Below, one piece after another: positions 13,301-22,876 of a stretch of 64,000 nt of DNA. The first letter of the stretch is position 1; each line of letters opens with the position of its first letter. The DNA is taken from positions 1 through 64,000 of the forward strand of contig NRSV01000062.1 in NCBI GenBank assembly GCA_002286855.1, written 5' to 3'. The notes beneath the pieces were generated by a model that saw nothing but the letters and a program-made list of their open reading frames with translations, was not told the DNA's origin and did not search any database. The position numbers were made by a program, and so were the translations under genes. This DNA comes from Bipolaris cookei (lineage: Eukaryota > Ascomycota > Dothideomycetes > Pleosporales > Pleosporaceae).

Positions 13301-13377
13301 AAGGACAAAACTGAGATCAGTCACATTCATATACATTCAGGTACCGTAGAGCAAACAAAACCGATCCTGCGCCATGC
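10335..13377. other. 3-kb intergenic region
   Basis: No gene with supporting features. The ATPase promoter should lie just upstream of 10334. ORFs at 11493-12777 are short, mostly lack ATG starts, and do not look protein-like. One diverged repeat (11359-11545) is annotated separately. The last 250 bases (from about 13130) are AT-rich and probably 3' untranslated sequence of the zinc-finger gene. Confidence 0.4.
11359..11545. repeat. Diverged dispersed repeat, copy 1
   Basis: This stretch resembles 54207-54372 in the same orientation. Shared blocks in the same order are gacgcagctg, ttagcgc..atgtcagc, ctcaatcttat.atgact, gccgcct and gcgaa..actgtac. By eye the match is roughly 70% with small gaps. 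The level and scatter of differences suggest an old, mutated transposon fragment rather than a functional element. Confidence 0.6.
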
Positions 13378-14937
13378 TCAGGTTTTCCCTGGCTTCGCCT
13401 TGAGTAATCTTAGCTGATCTTCTTCATTGGAACCAAGAAAGTTCTCCAGTTCCTGGAACGTCACCACCTTGTTCTTTCTTGCATCAGCTGTTTTCGTACG
13501 TATCAAATGTGTGCGATAATGTTTGGTCAAATAGTCTTTTCTTTTGAACTTTTTGGCGCAAGAAGGAATCTTGCATTCGTAATTGGGGAAGTAGCCAACG
13601 CAATAGGCAGTTCTGATATGACGGCGGAGATGTTCTGATCTTTTGAATTTCTTGTGGCAATGTGTCTTTTTCGGCCTGATTAATTCTTCGCACTGGTATC
13701 TGCCAGAGGCTGTTGTGTGGAAGGTACTAGAGCTTTTGGATGAAGAGAGTTCGTTATGGCACGAGGTATCGCTATCGGAATTGCTCAGGTCATCGCTTTC
13801 ACAACTGCTGCTGCTGTTGTTGTTGAAGGCTGTGAGATTGAAAGCTCCAGAGTCTACAGCTGGATTCATGGAATCCTGTTGTGGCATATGGTATAGCAGG
13901 TTGGATGTGGACCCCGAGACTCCTGGTCGAGGCAAACTGTCCAACGGAAAATAAGGCTATGAGCCCCATGAGACAATTTCAGGGTCAGCAGAAATGCATA
14001 AAGCCTCATAATCATTTAAGATAGCCGTGTAGTGGGTTAAATTGTTTTGACCCGAAGCTAGCGTGCTTCTTGAAGAAGATACTTGAGATAGATTTTGTGC
14101 TCTTGCAACCATCCAACTTATTGTTTTTTCGTCGGCTGTTGATTCCAGATGTTTCTTGATTTCGCACCATGTAACAGACGTAATAGTATGATCCTCTCGC
14201 GGTGCCGTTGGATGCAGTTGAATTAAAGTTTTGTTCCATCCTTCACGATTGCCGGTCGGCACTCTTGCTGGTTGGTGATAGGAGCCTGGTCCAGCCATAT
14301 GAGATTCGTCAGACCAAGGTAACTCCGAGGCCTGGTTATTGATACGATGGAAAAGCATGTCCATGATGGCGCTCTTGACATCCTCACCTCGTCCCTCGAG
14401 TAGTTCTCCCGCACCTTCTTCCTCCAAACCTTCCAGAGCCTTAAGATCAGTGCGAAACACGTAGCGGCTCACGGCTTGAACAAACCCATCCTGAAGTTTC
14501 TTCAACTGCTGCTCCTTCTCACCCCGCTCAAAGGTGCTAGCGGAGATATTGACCGAGTCGATTTCCTTGTGGTACTCAATCAGCGCATCGATGGTCCCCT
14601 TTGTAAGCTTGAATTGAACATGTTGTGAAACCATATCGACATCTACGACAAAGCTCTCGATGTGAATGATTTGGCAGTTGAACATGGCCTTGACGAACGG
14701 GTTCGGGTCAGGGACCTTTGGTACCATGATCGAGCAAAGCGACCAGATGGCCTTTGGGCCGGATAGTATCTCAGTCAGGCAGTGCGTGAGCTATTGTACG
14801 TTGTTCAACGGCTGCTTCTGATTGACTCTCCTCAACGTTTCGGTCAACCATGGCTCGGCTTTTGAAGCCAAAATAATTTTGACGTTGGAACGGGGCGTAA
14901 AGGCCACAGCCGAAGCGGGTAGCAACGAGATCGGCAT
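13378..14937 (-). pseudogene. C2H2 zinc-finger protein gene interrupted by two in-frame TAG codons
   Basis: From an ATG at 14937 one minus-strand frame runs 520 codons to a stop at 13378, broken only by TAG at 14793-14791 and TAG at 13959-13957. The flanking translation looks coding on both sides (KQPLNNVQ / LTHCLTEIL and EIVSWGS / PYFPLDSLPRP). Near the C-terminus is a noncanonical finger C-X10-C-X12-H-X5-C, followed by a canonical C-X4-C-X12-H-X3-H finger (CKIPSC, then HYRTH), so a DNA-binding role is likely. Both stops are what CAG or TGG would give by C-to-T change. A 48-nt intron could in principle remove the first stop, but no good donor is seen for the second. It could instead be two genes or a start at 14727. 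Confidence 0.55.
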
Positions 14938-15932
14938 AGTGACCTTGGGTATGTGTGAGACAGTATGTTACTAATTGAACAGTTTATGGCAAATGCGTAG
15001 ACAAAAAACAAAAAACGTGGAAAGGCTTGGCTGTAGGACATTTAGAACTCGATAGGAAGACCTTACAGCGGAGCCTGGGATTGAAAAATGTTAGGCGATT
15101 AGGGTGGAAGGAAGGAAGACAAGGAGAGGCGATAGGGTGAAGAAGGGATAGTGGTGGTGGTGATTGAGATATTTTCAAAGCTTGCAAGCGACGATTGTAG
15201 AAGGCATCTGCAGTCCTATATCTACCCCCCTGTAAAGTCCAACGAATACTCATTTCTCGTTGAGAAGGTGATGGGACACAAATGACGCCACCGAGCCGAA
15301 ATTGTGGAAAATAGATGGCTTTGGGCACCAGGTGGCTCCCATATCTCATTTAGTGTGCTCCTCCCTCTTACCGATCCGCGTGGTTTTCTTCATGTGACCC
15401 CATCGCATTGACCGTTATGCATGTGTTCACAAATTCTAGGCTCCCGCTCATGTTTCGCATGCGCCGCAGGGGAACCCTGTGTTATTGAGATACCCACATT
15501 CACTCTAATCTTGCAATACTAAGGTGGTTCTCATGACTAAAGCGTGCGTTCGGCATGGTATGACACACAGGACATGGGTAGCGCAAGACGTGCGTAATCA
15601 GCTCGTTAGCGTTTCTCGGCAAGCCTAAGGCGCGTCATCAAAACTGTCGAGGGATGATTTCCTGGCTACCAGGCTGGTCATTCCATGGCTATTGCATTAA
15701 AATTTCTTACTTAAGTTCCAGTGCTAGCGCTACCGTTGCCTGTCACGGCCGTAACAGATCTTGACCCCGGACTTTTCACCAGTTCTTTCAAAGTCACCTT
15801 ACACTGCATCGTATCGTCGCTTGATATTCCCTAAGGCTGGCGCCATACTTTCATATACAAAATTTCTTCACCTTCCTCAAGCTTGTATGAGTTGAGAATC
15901 TTGTTGTATGTCTTTTAGAAGAGACAATCAGC
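14938..15932. other. Divergent intergenic region between the C2H2 and bZIP genes
   Basis: About 1 kb that should hold both promoters. ORFs here (14984-15349, 14844-15041) overlap the C2H2 upstream region and have no features. Nothing else is identifiable. Confidence 0.35.
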
Positions 15933-16114
15933 ATGGTGACCATACCGTTTCAGCCTACCTCCACGGATCAGGCCAATTCTCTTTGGAATACAGAACGCTC
16001 AAAGACCCGTTCATGTACATCCAAAGCGCAATATCCTGTTTCCCTGCCACCCTTCGCGGCAATGCTTGCCAATCTACACCTGGCTCAAGGCGAACAGACC
16101 CCTTTTGGAGGTGA
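15908..16114 (+). promoter_or_regulatory. Upstream ATG opening an overlapping out-of-frame ORF at the bZIP start
   Basis: An ATG at 15908 lies 25 nt upstream of the bZIP ATG (15933) in another frame, and its 68-codon ORF overlaps the main start. If it lies in the mRNA, scanning ribosomes would meet it first, which could lower bZIP translation. Fungal bZIP genes such as GCN4/cpcA orthologues are known to be controlled by upstream ORFs. The transcript start is not known, so this is only a possibility. Confidence 0.3.
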
Positions 16115-16778
16115 CTCTGTAACCTCCACATCACTTTCCTCTCAACAAACGAGTATCCAACCGATTTCACGAACATCTCTTCCATTCAACAAGAACGAAT
16201 TTCGGCACACAAGCACCAATCCCCCACGATACGTTTACAATCCGGAGATCGTGCCAACACTATCTGATAAAAAAAAGGGGGAATATGTTAGCACAGACTA
16301 TGCAATGCCCTGTTCGCACCCCGTGGGGATAAATAGGACTGATGATGTGTCCTCATTTGGCGGTGGATCATCGGTAGTGCTGTTAAGGGACAAGAATGGG
16401 AATGAATATAACATTCCAGCGGATACAAGAACAGCTTCCACGGAGGTTCAGGAAAGGAGGAAGCGCAATGCCGACGCATCAAGGCGTTTCCGTGCCAAGA
16501 GGGACCAAAGAAATAATGAGATGAGAATGGAGATAAAGAAACTGAAAATTGAGTTGGACAAATGCAAGAGGAATATGCACCGTTATCGAAACCAAAGGAA
16601 CGAGTTATTACAGCAGGCTAACGTACAGTATCACATTGCCCGATCACCATCACCTTTACCAAGGTCATCTTTTGCGGCCGATCAAGACTTGGAAGCGTCT
16701 TGCAACAACCATGAAGAGACGTACAAGGAACAACGCAATTTTCGAACGAGACCCAGTAGCTATCGCTTTGTTGGATAA
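15933..16778 (+). CDS. bZIP transcription factor
   Basis: Single exon, 281 residues. Around residues 172-230 is a bZIP domain. The basic region RRKRNADASRRFRAKRDQR matches the N-x7-R pattern (N, A, S and R at conserved places). It is followed by a charged coiled-coil segment (EMRMEIKKLKIELDKCKRN) with only weak leucine heptads. The rest is low-complexity and Ser/Thr/Pro rich, as in fungal regulators. Proteins with this basic region include the Cys3/MetR-like and general fungal bZIP families. The exact subgroup cannot be settled. It should act in the nucleus as a dimer. The start at 15933 is in frame with the domain; a closer upstream ATG is out of frame. Confidence 0.8.
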   Translation: MVTIPFQPTSTDQANSLWNTERSKTRSCTSKAQYPVSLPPFAAMLANLHLAQGEQTPFGGDSVTSTSLSSQQTSIQPISRTSLPFNKNEFRHTSTNPPRYVYNPEIVPTLSDKKKGEYVSTDYAMPCSHPVGINRTDDVSSFGGGSSVVLLRDKNGNEYNIPADTRTASTEVQERRKRNADASRRFRAKRDQRNNEMRMEIKKLKIELDKCKRNMHRYRNQRNELLQQANVQYHIARSPSPLPRSSFAADQDLEASCNNHEETYKEQRNFRTRPSSYRFVG

Positions 16779-17757
16779 TGGACGCACTGGCCAACCAAGA
16801 AGGTGCAGGTGAGGGAGTATAGCTGAAGTATTCGGTGGCTGGGCCCACCAAGTTCGCCCTACACGGCCTTCACCACTGTTGACACCCTGGACCCTGGACC
16901 CTCAGCAAACTGATACATCTACTCATTACTACGAATCCTTGCGTCGGTAAATTGTTATTCTACTTGGTCTCGCTATTTTTTACAGCATCGACGGGCAGAG
17001 GTCACAAGTATTTAGTTTAAAGCCAAACGACTAATCTACGACGAACCGTTTCCTCCTGGACGGATAGATATGTAGCACACTTGGGCTCGTAAGCAGACCT
17101 GGGAGAAACAGCAGCAATGCTTTTGTGGTTTTGTATCACTGCGGGCAATCTTACATGCTAGCTCCCATAGCTATGTTCTTAGATCTTTTGCCTCAAAGTT
17201 GTATAATCCATTCTTTACCAGCCCTCCAGAAACCATCTAGATAAGATACTCAGCGCGCCTATGCTAGGTTACCACAAGTCATACGCTTGGTTCTGCTAAA
17301 ATACGTCGTTAAGATATCGAGTTGACTGGTTAACGGGAATTTCAATAGTTGTTGTAATAGCCTATGTCAGACTTTTGTACGGCAGTATGTATGCAAATAC
17401 ATAAACGTGCCCATCTACCCTCCATGAGCGTCTCGGTAGAGCAATACATGCTCCTAATTTAGCAGTGAGCGTGTGTTTCTCTGATGAGAGGTTAATTCCC
17501 GAATAGAAGTGAACTGTTAATATGGCAAAAGGAACAGTTACATTTTTCAGAAGATAAAAGAATAAAAATAGTAATCGTTTCAGGATTAGTTTCGCTCTTT
17601 ATACCAATGTAGTAGCGGAATGGGAGGACTATCGCAATACCATGCAAATGGCAACATGTCTTTCTCTCACGTTATTAAACAACATCTCAACAAAATCAAC
17701 GTTAAGGAGAAGAAAAATGGTTTGATATGGAATATGATACTGATGGTTATCCAAAAA
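16779..17757. other. Intergenic region, no supported gene
   Basis: About 1 kb between convergent genes (bZIP plus, 17758-18273 minus). No ORF or structured element was recognised. Confidence 0.4.
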
Positions 17758-18273
17758 TTATAAACAAGGTGTTGAGCTTTGTTTGCACGACTGTTCATTT
17801 TCATCCCAAAGCTTTTCTGTAGCAATTTCGACTTTCTTAATCTTTGCTGCTTCTTCTTCAGGAGTCATAGGTGGACAAGGCGTTTCGATTTTCAAAGCAC
17901 ACAAGCTTTCATGCTTCATGCTCCCTTCCTTTTGTGTGCTTGCATTGATCGTCTCAGCGTCCGCTGTGTCTCCGGAGAGTCGCTCACTTATTTCAAGGCT
18001 CGAGTAAGGGGTGTTTTTTTGTTGTAGGCCTTCTGTGATAACATCGCTCCTACTGTTATCTGTGGGATTTTGGTTGTGTTGTATAGGTGTTGGAGGTTCT
18101 TCGCAGTCGGTGACCGTGGAGGCATTGGAGCTGGCAGATTTAGGCTCACAATCTGCCGTCATTTTGGGCTCCCATAACACGAGCTTTAACAGCCTTACAA
18201 ACACTGTGCAGCAACTGCGCTTGGATTGCTTCGGCGTGGCAGTCATGACAAAAGGTGACAAAAATTGGGTCAT
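17758..18273 (-). CDS. Hypothetical protein
   Basis: An ATG at 18273 opens 171 codons without a stop; an in-frame ATG at 18246 is an alternative start. The product is polar, rich in Ser, Thr, Glu and Pro, with a proline-rich PCPPMTPEEEAAKIKK stretch near residue 140 that could begin a short helix. No domain is recognised. The coding call rests on ORF length in a region of modest GC content and on natural-looking composition. An intron-containing extension cannot be excluded. Confidence 0.45.
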   Translation of the reverse strand: MTQFLSPFVMTATPKQSKRSCCTVFVRLLKLVLWEPKMTADCEPKSASSNASTVTDCEEPPTPIQHNQNPTDNSRSDVITEGLQQKNTPYSSLEISERLSGDTADAETINASTQKEGSMKHESLCALKIETPCPPMTPEEEAAKIKKVEIATEKLWDENEQSCKQSSTPCL

Positions 18274-18938
18274 TTAGGGCCAAATTTCGTGCAGGAAGGC
18301 AACCAGTAGATGACGGAAAGGCCGGAAGGCAACAGACGCCTCAGGGAGGTAATAAACATGTAAACAGCATGAAAAAGCGGATCTATCAGGATAGTTAGTT
18401 TTGTACAAGCAGGTCTATCTATAGAGATGCTTCCTTATGTTAGCCACAGCAATTATCTGATCTGCTTGGAGCACACCGTCGTCGCATAAGAATTATGTCC
18501 TCGATGTGACGGCGGTTCAAAGGAAGGCACGGAAATGGCCCGTTTTGGCCAAATCACGGAGTTGAGCACTCTATTTAGCAGAGTCGTCTAAACCCTTGAC
18601 TTAGTAGTGGCTGGAGCGATAGTCCATAAATGACGAACGTGGGGGGCGCATGTGCTACCCCGGTCCGCTTGTGTCGGTTCCGTGCCGCGCAGCCTCAGTG
18701 GAGATGTGCACGCAAGTAGTCTGGAACAACATGAGACGTTGAAGTAGACTCTCGCTTATAGTGTTTTAGCGAACGCCAGATCCATGGGATGTGCATGGCC
18801 GCTAGCGGCATAGGGCGGGTTGTCAGATGACAAAACAGCCTCTACGGATCCGTGCATAGAACCGGCTTCCAGGGATTAACGCACAGGTAGAGAGGTTAAC
18901 CATTTAATTGGCCTACTCAAGATACGCCATAAAAGCCT
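18274..18938. other. Intergenic region upstream of the 19-bp minisatellite
   Basis: Likely holds the promoters of the diverging genes 17758-18273 (minus) and 19094-20320 (plus). No specific site is recognised. Confidence 0.35.
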
Positions 18939-19090
18939 CTCTGCTGTCGCGCACGCCTTCTACTGTCGCGCACGCCTTCTACTGTCGCGCACGCCTTCTA
19001 CTGTCGCGCACGCCTTCTACTGTCGCGCACGCCTTCTACTGTCGCTCACGCCCTCTGCTATCGCGCACGCCTTCTACTGTCGCGCACGCC
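18939..19090 (+). repeat. 19-bp minisatellite, eight tandem units ending 3 nt before an ATG
   Basis: Eight consecutive 19-bp units with consensus ttctactgtcgcgcacgcc span 18939-19090. Units 2-5 and 8 are identical. Units 1, 6 and 7 carry one to three changes. The array ends 3 nt before the ATG of the next gene, so it forms its 5' leader or core promoter. The unit is not a multiple of 3, so it does not give a simple protein repeat. Copy number probably varies between strains. Confidence 0.9.
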
Positions 19091-19093
19091 GCT

Positions 19094-20320
19094 ATGAATA
19101 GCCCATTCATATTTTCAAGTAGCCAAGAGTTCTTGAACTTTGTAGCACCTGAGGTCACTTCCGAGACTGTGGATGAGCAGAGCCGCGCACAGCGTCGACT
19201 TGCAGTACGTTTGGATCACCTGCTAAAGCGCCAGCCCCGTAAAAGAAAAACCAAATTGAATCTGAGTTTTAAAGAAGAGTGGTGTAAACTACACAAAGTC
19301 GAGCCAAAAATGTCTTATAATGACTGGTGGGAGAAGTTGCAACAGGACAACCAGCCAGATTGGCCAGAAGGTCTACAAGAGGACGTTATATGCATCGGAA
19401 AGGCATTTAGAAACCTTCCATTACTTTGGAAACTTTGTCAATATCCAGACCTTAGTAAATTCTTTCTTCAACCCCACCATTATGGCAAGCTATTGCAGTT
19501 CGTTTTGCGCTGGCAGGAATCTCACGCTGAGCAAGGGCATACCTTCGCCAACGAAGCCAAAGAAGATGATTTTGGCAAAGGACAGCAGTCTTTGAATGAT
19601 CAGCCAAGGCGGGAAGAGAGCGGCAATCTCAAGCGTCCAAACGACGGAGAAAGCCCTAAGAGCAAGCAAGTCTGTCTGCAACCTAAACAACAAGACACAC
19701 CAGAGGGTCATGATATTGCAATCATGTTAGCCAAGGACGCAACTTCACCATCGGTTTCCGGACATTGTCAAGAACTACGCACGCGCACAAATTTTGGACA
19801 TCAATCCGTTACTGGCAAAGCTCCTGTTCCAACACAACAATGCTTCAAGGGCAGCAAACTAGTATGGAACAATCAACCTCAACGCTCGAACGACTATTCC
19901 ACACAATTCATATATCTTGGTCAGTCAGACTGTAGTGAGCCACTCGACTGTGTTATTGAATTTGGTTGGAGTCCATTCTCACTTCATGAATTTCTACGCA
20001 ATGAAAGATATTTGGTAGAGACGGATGGCGTGGTATTTTACCACAAAATATCGCCACATTCCGTGGACAAAGTGCCGTACAAAGACCTCATAGACATCAT
20101 GAGGCGTAGCGAAACTTGGAAGAAGCAACCGTTGGACTGTAAAGGGACAGAATGCTTCGTCATTCATATGCGTCGTGGGAATCCTTTCTGTAAGAGCGGC
20201 GCAGAGCCCAATGCACCTGTCTTCAGCATCAAGTGCATAGTACCCAGAGAAGAAGCTCCAGGAAAATGGCCAGTTCCGTGGAAACAACAAGTACCCGTTG
20301 AACAAGATATCCGCACATGA
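19094..20320 (+). CDS. Hypothetical protein, 408 residues
   Basis: The open frame extends upstream through the 19-bp repeat array, but no ATG occurs there; the first ATG is at 19094, so I start there. The protein has a basic segment near residue 50 (LLKRQPRKRKTKLNL) that could be a nuclear signal. A tryptophan-containing region with WWEKLQQDNQPDWPEGLQ follows, then a low-complexity middle and a second ordered part (FGWSPFSLHEFLRNERYLV) near the C-terminus. No known domain is recognised. A single exon of this length with consistent composition is good evidence for a gene. Confidence 0.7.
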   Translation: MNSPFIFSSSQEFLNFVAPEVTSETVDEQSRAQRRLAVRLDHLLKRQPRKRKTKLNLSFKEEWCKLHKVEPKMSYNDWWEKLQQDNQPDWPEGLQEDVICIGKAFRNLPLLWKLCQYPDLSKFFLQPHHYGKLLQFVLRWQESHAEQGHTFANEAKEDDFGKGQQSLNDQPRREESGNLKRPNDGESPKSKQVCLQPKQQDTPEGHDIAIMLAKDATSPSVSGHCQELRTRTNFGHQSVTGKAPVPTQQCFKGSKLVWNNQPQRSNDYSTQFIYLGQSDCSEPLDCVIEFGWSPFSLHEFLRNERYLVETDGVVFYHKISPHSVDKVPYKDLIDIMRRSETWKKQPLDCKGTECFVIHMRRGNPFCKSGAEPNAPVFSIKCIVPREEAPGKWPVPWKQQVPVEQDIRT

Positions 20321-20422
20321 CACTCAGAGCATAATGGTATTTGGGTAAATCAGTTTACGATTGATTGGAGATAAAGAACCCTGACGGCGAGAAGTAGGCC
20401 TATGTACTCGTGAATGACTCTG

Positions 20423-21056
20423 TTAGCCCTTGTATTCAGTAACGATAATAGTAGATGATACGAAGCAAATCAGTTGATCACCTGTATTTAGTTTGAGTAC
20501 TTGACCTTCGCCATAAGGGTTCATGTGCTCAAGACCTCCGGCTTCCCTCAAAAACACCTGCCCTGTTTTGACCTTGACAATGCAATCTTTATCAGCTTCC
20601 CATTTTCCTTCCGTACTTATCGGAATGGATTCCATAGTCTTTATATTGTCGACGGTAGTTCTTAAGTGCGAATCGTATGTTATCTTTTAAAGAGTTGTTG
20701 TCAAGGGATCGATATTGCGATGAACGCTCGAATCGATGGGGTTGGATGATTGCTCGTAGACCTCTAGCCAACTGCAACACTTATATCAATTTAAGTCCTG
20801 AAAGGAAGTAGAAATTCATTACAACTCACTATCTGCCCCTTAAGGCTTGTCTTTTGATATCGACAAACTGCAGTCCACCGACCTCTACGACATTCACAAG
20901 TTGCGTAGTGTATTTGGTGTTTCCGGGATGAATCGGAATTTCGTAAAGGATGAAGTATGCGTATGGGAACAAGCAGAACAAGAAGCGTATGGAATGAAGC
21001 AGGACGTTGAAACACAAGCACAGCCTAGTAGCGGTAAAGACCGTTGCAAGGTGCAC
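20423..21056 (-). pseudogene. Interrupted small gene with one intron and an in-frame TAA
   Basis: The minus-strand frame from about 21056 reads EIPIHPGNTKYTTQLVNVV then GGLQFVDIKRQALRGR. A GTGAGT donor (20833 area) and a TTGCAG acceptor join it to WLEVYEQSSNPIDSSVHRN. That frame then meets a TAA at 20689-20687 and continues open as KITYDSHLRTTVDNIK to a stop at 20423, ending in a beta-rich segment (GQVLKLNTGDQLICFVSST). No ATG opens the frame, and an in-frame TAG lies just upstream near 21062. The TAA could be a mutated CAA. The product is unknown. The intron is inferred from splice signals and frame continuity only. Confidence 0.4.
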
Positions 21057-22090
21057 AAGCTATTCATGCAATGACCTTGTCTGAGGACTCTTTGGTGGCG
21101 CGTTCTGCACGGACCTGAGCAAAATCAGCATCATCTACACCGGTTTGTAGCAGACCAAGAGGACCTTACTCGATGCGCAATTTTGTTTGGTACATAAGCA
21201 TGCGCTGCTGAGACAACGAAAGCCGATGCTGTCAGGAAGATGAGAGATGCTGATAGCGGGGCACTTGGCCAAGTAGGCTGCCCCGCCAAAGTTTTCCAGC
21301 GATGGATGGTGGGGTCTCCTGACCCGCCACTATCCCTAACTTCCCAACTCGCGCGTGTCGGGTGCCATGAAACAGGTCAAGGCTATTGGGCGCCGCAAAC
21401 AAAGGCTACTGTGCTAACTAGCCTGTCACAAATGCGCGCAGAGTTATAGCCTTGCGGTTCCATACTGAACACTGACAGTGCTGGTCGTCGGCTTGTAGGT
21501 AGTCCAATCAGGTGAGAGCACGTTGACTACCACTACTGGCAGTGCTAAGTACGTCGCGCCTCTACGATAGCTCTTCCAGAGCGAAGCGCAGATAGTGGTA
21601 AAGCTGTTTTGAGATGAATGATCAAGAGAATGCAAAGGTCGAAGCGTTGCTGGAGATTGTGTTGAGTTGGCGGTCTCCGCCAACGGCAAACAGCAGGGTT
21701 AGCCGCTGGCAAACCATCACTAGCCGAGTACGCTGGGTAGGCTGTGCATAGCATATGACTCACCAGGGCAGGTACATGGAAAAACAAGCAGCCTCGGTGG
21801 TGCGGGACTCGAGGCAGTCAGAACAAAGGTGGCAGATGTTGCAGCCGCCCAAAGGGCAAATGGACATGTTATAAGCTTGTGGAAGCAGGCTGTGGCGAAG
21901 GTCTCCGCTTTTATAAGTAATGTACCTGCAGGCGCAAAGCACATTGTCACTAATAGAGCCGCTGCTAGCTCGTACCCCGCAAGATAGTACACAGCTCAAT
22001 CACACATATCATCTCACATCCCGGGAGAGCGTAGGTGGTGCTGATTGGACATGTACAGTCTGCCGATGCTATTCTGATGAGGATAAGGTA
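21057..22090. other. Intergenic region, no supported gene
   Basis: About 1 kb. ORFs at 21240-21999 on both strands are short and lack features. The frame of the preceding interrupted gene may extend a little upstream past 21062, but this cannot be demonstrated. Confidence 0.35.
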
Positions 22091-22876
22091 CTATGAAATT
22101 TCGTCCGCTTTTCTTTTTGGTGCTCTCTGCACTTTCGTGTGTACTTGGGGTTGAGATGGTCTTGGATGCACCTGCTGCTGCGACGGCATGACCGACTGTA
22201 TAGAGGCGAACGGGACTGACCTATTCGCACGCTCTTTTATACCCTGCTGTCCAAGCACCCAGTGCAACTCTTGGGCGGCATTCGCGGGTATACCAATCAT
22301 TGCACCGATCCGATGCCACAGTTGAGGACTTTCACTAGCACAACAGTTAGTGTCGTTTTTAAGTGCACGCACAGAAACGTATCCCATACGAAATTAGCAA
22401 ATAGTGCTAGGGTACGTTGAAGGCCAACGACATAGGGCCGAAGTAAACGAACGACAGAACTTGAAGCTGTCTAGACATATGCAATGATCTAGTACGACAT
22501 ACCTAGTATAGTATCTTGCCAACTTGTCTCTTACCTCATCGCCATAAAAGTGTGCTTTCTCGAGGTAGTTTTGGTACCGTAACCGGCAGGCGAGATCGCT
22601 TCTTCCAGGTATTCTTTTTGCAATTTCATTCCACGCGGTATTTGAGCCCCGCAGCTCGATCACCAATTCATCCTCCTCCTTCGTCCACAGAAGTGGTTTC
22701 TTGGCTGTTTTTTTGTCGGGTAGCTGATGTTGAGGTGCTTGAGTTGCTTCTCCATTCAGTGTTGAAGGGACTGATTGATCAGTATTTTGCGTGTGGCAAG
22801 GCAGTGAAGGCCTATGTGAGCCAGGGTAGGGTGGGGAAAATTGCAAGAGCCGCTCAAAATCAACAGTTGGATACAA
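22091..22876 (-). CDS. Myb/SANT-domain DNA-binding protein, 5' end unresolved
   Basis: Exon 22876-22503 carries a Myb/SANT repeat: LLWTKEEDELVIELRGSN then WNEIAKRIPGRSDLACRLR, with the spaced tryptophans and the RxxxxCRLRYQNYL recognition helix. A GTATGT donor at 22502 and a cactaac branch with CTAG acceptor give exon 22334-22091. That exon adds SPQLWHRIGAMIGIPANAA, resembling the start of a second repeat, and a basic tail ending in KRKADEIS. The factor should bind DNA in the nucleus. No ATG opens the 5' frame: it stays open without methionine to a TGA near 23050. An upstream exon, or a frameshift near 23000-23050, is therefore needed. The coordinates cover only what I can support. Confidence 0.7.
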
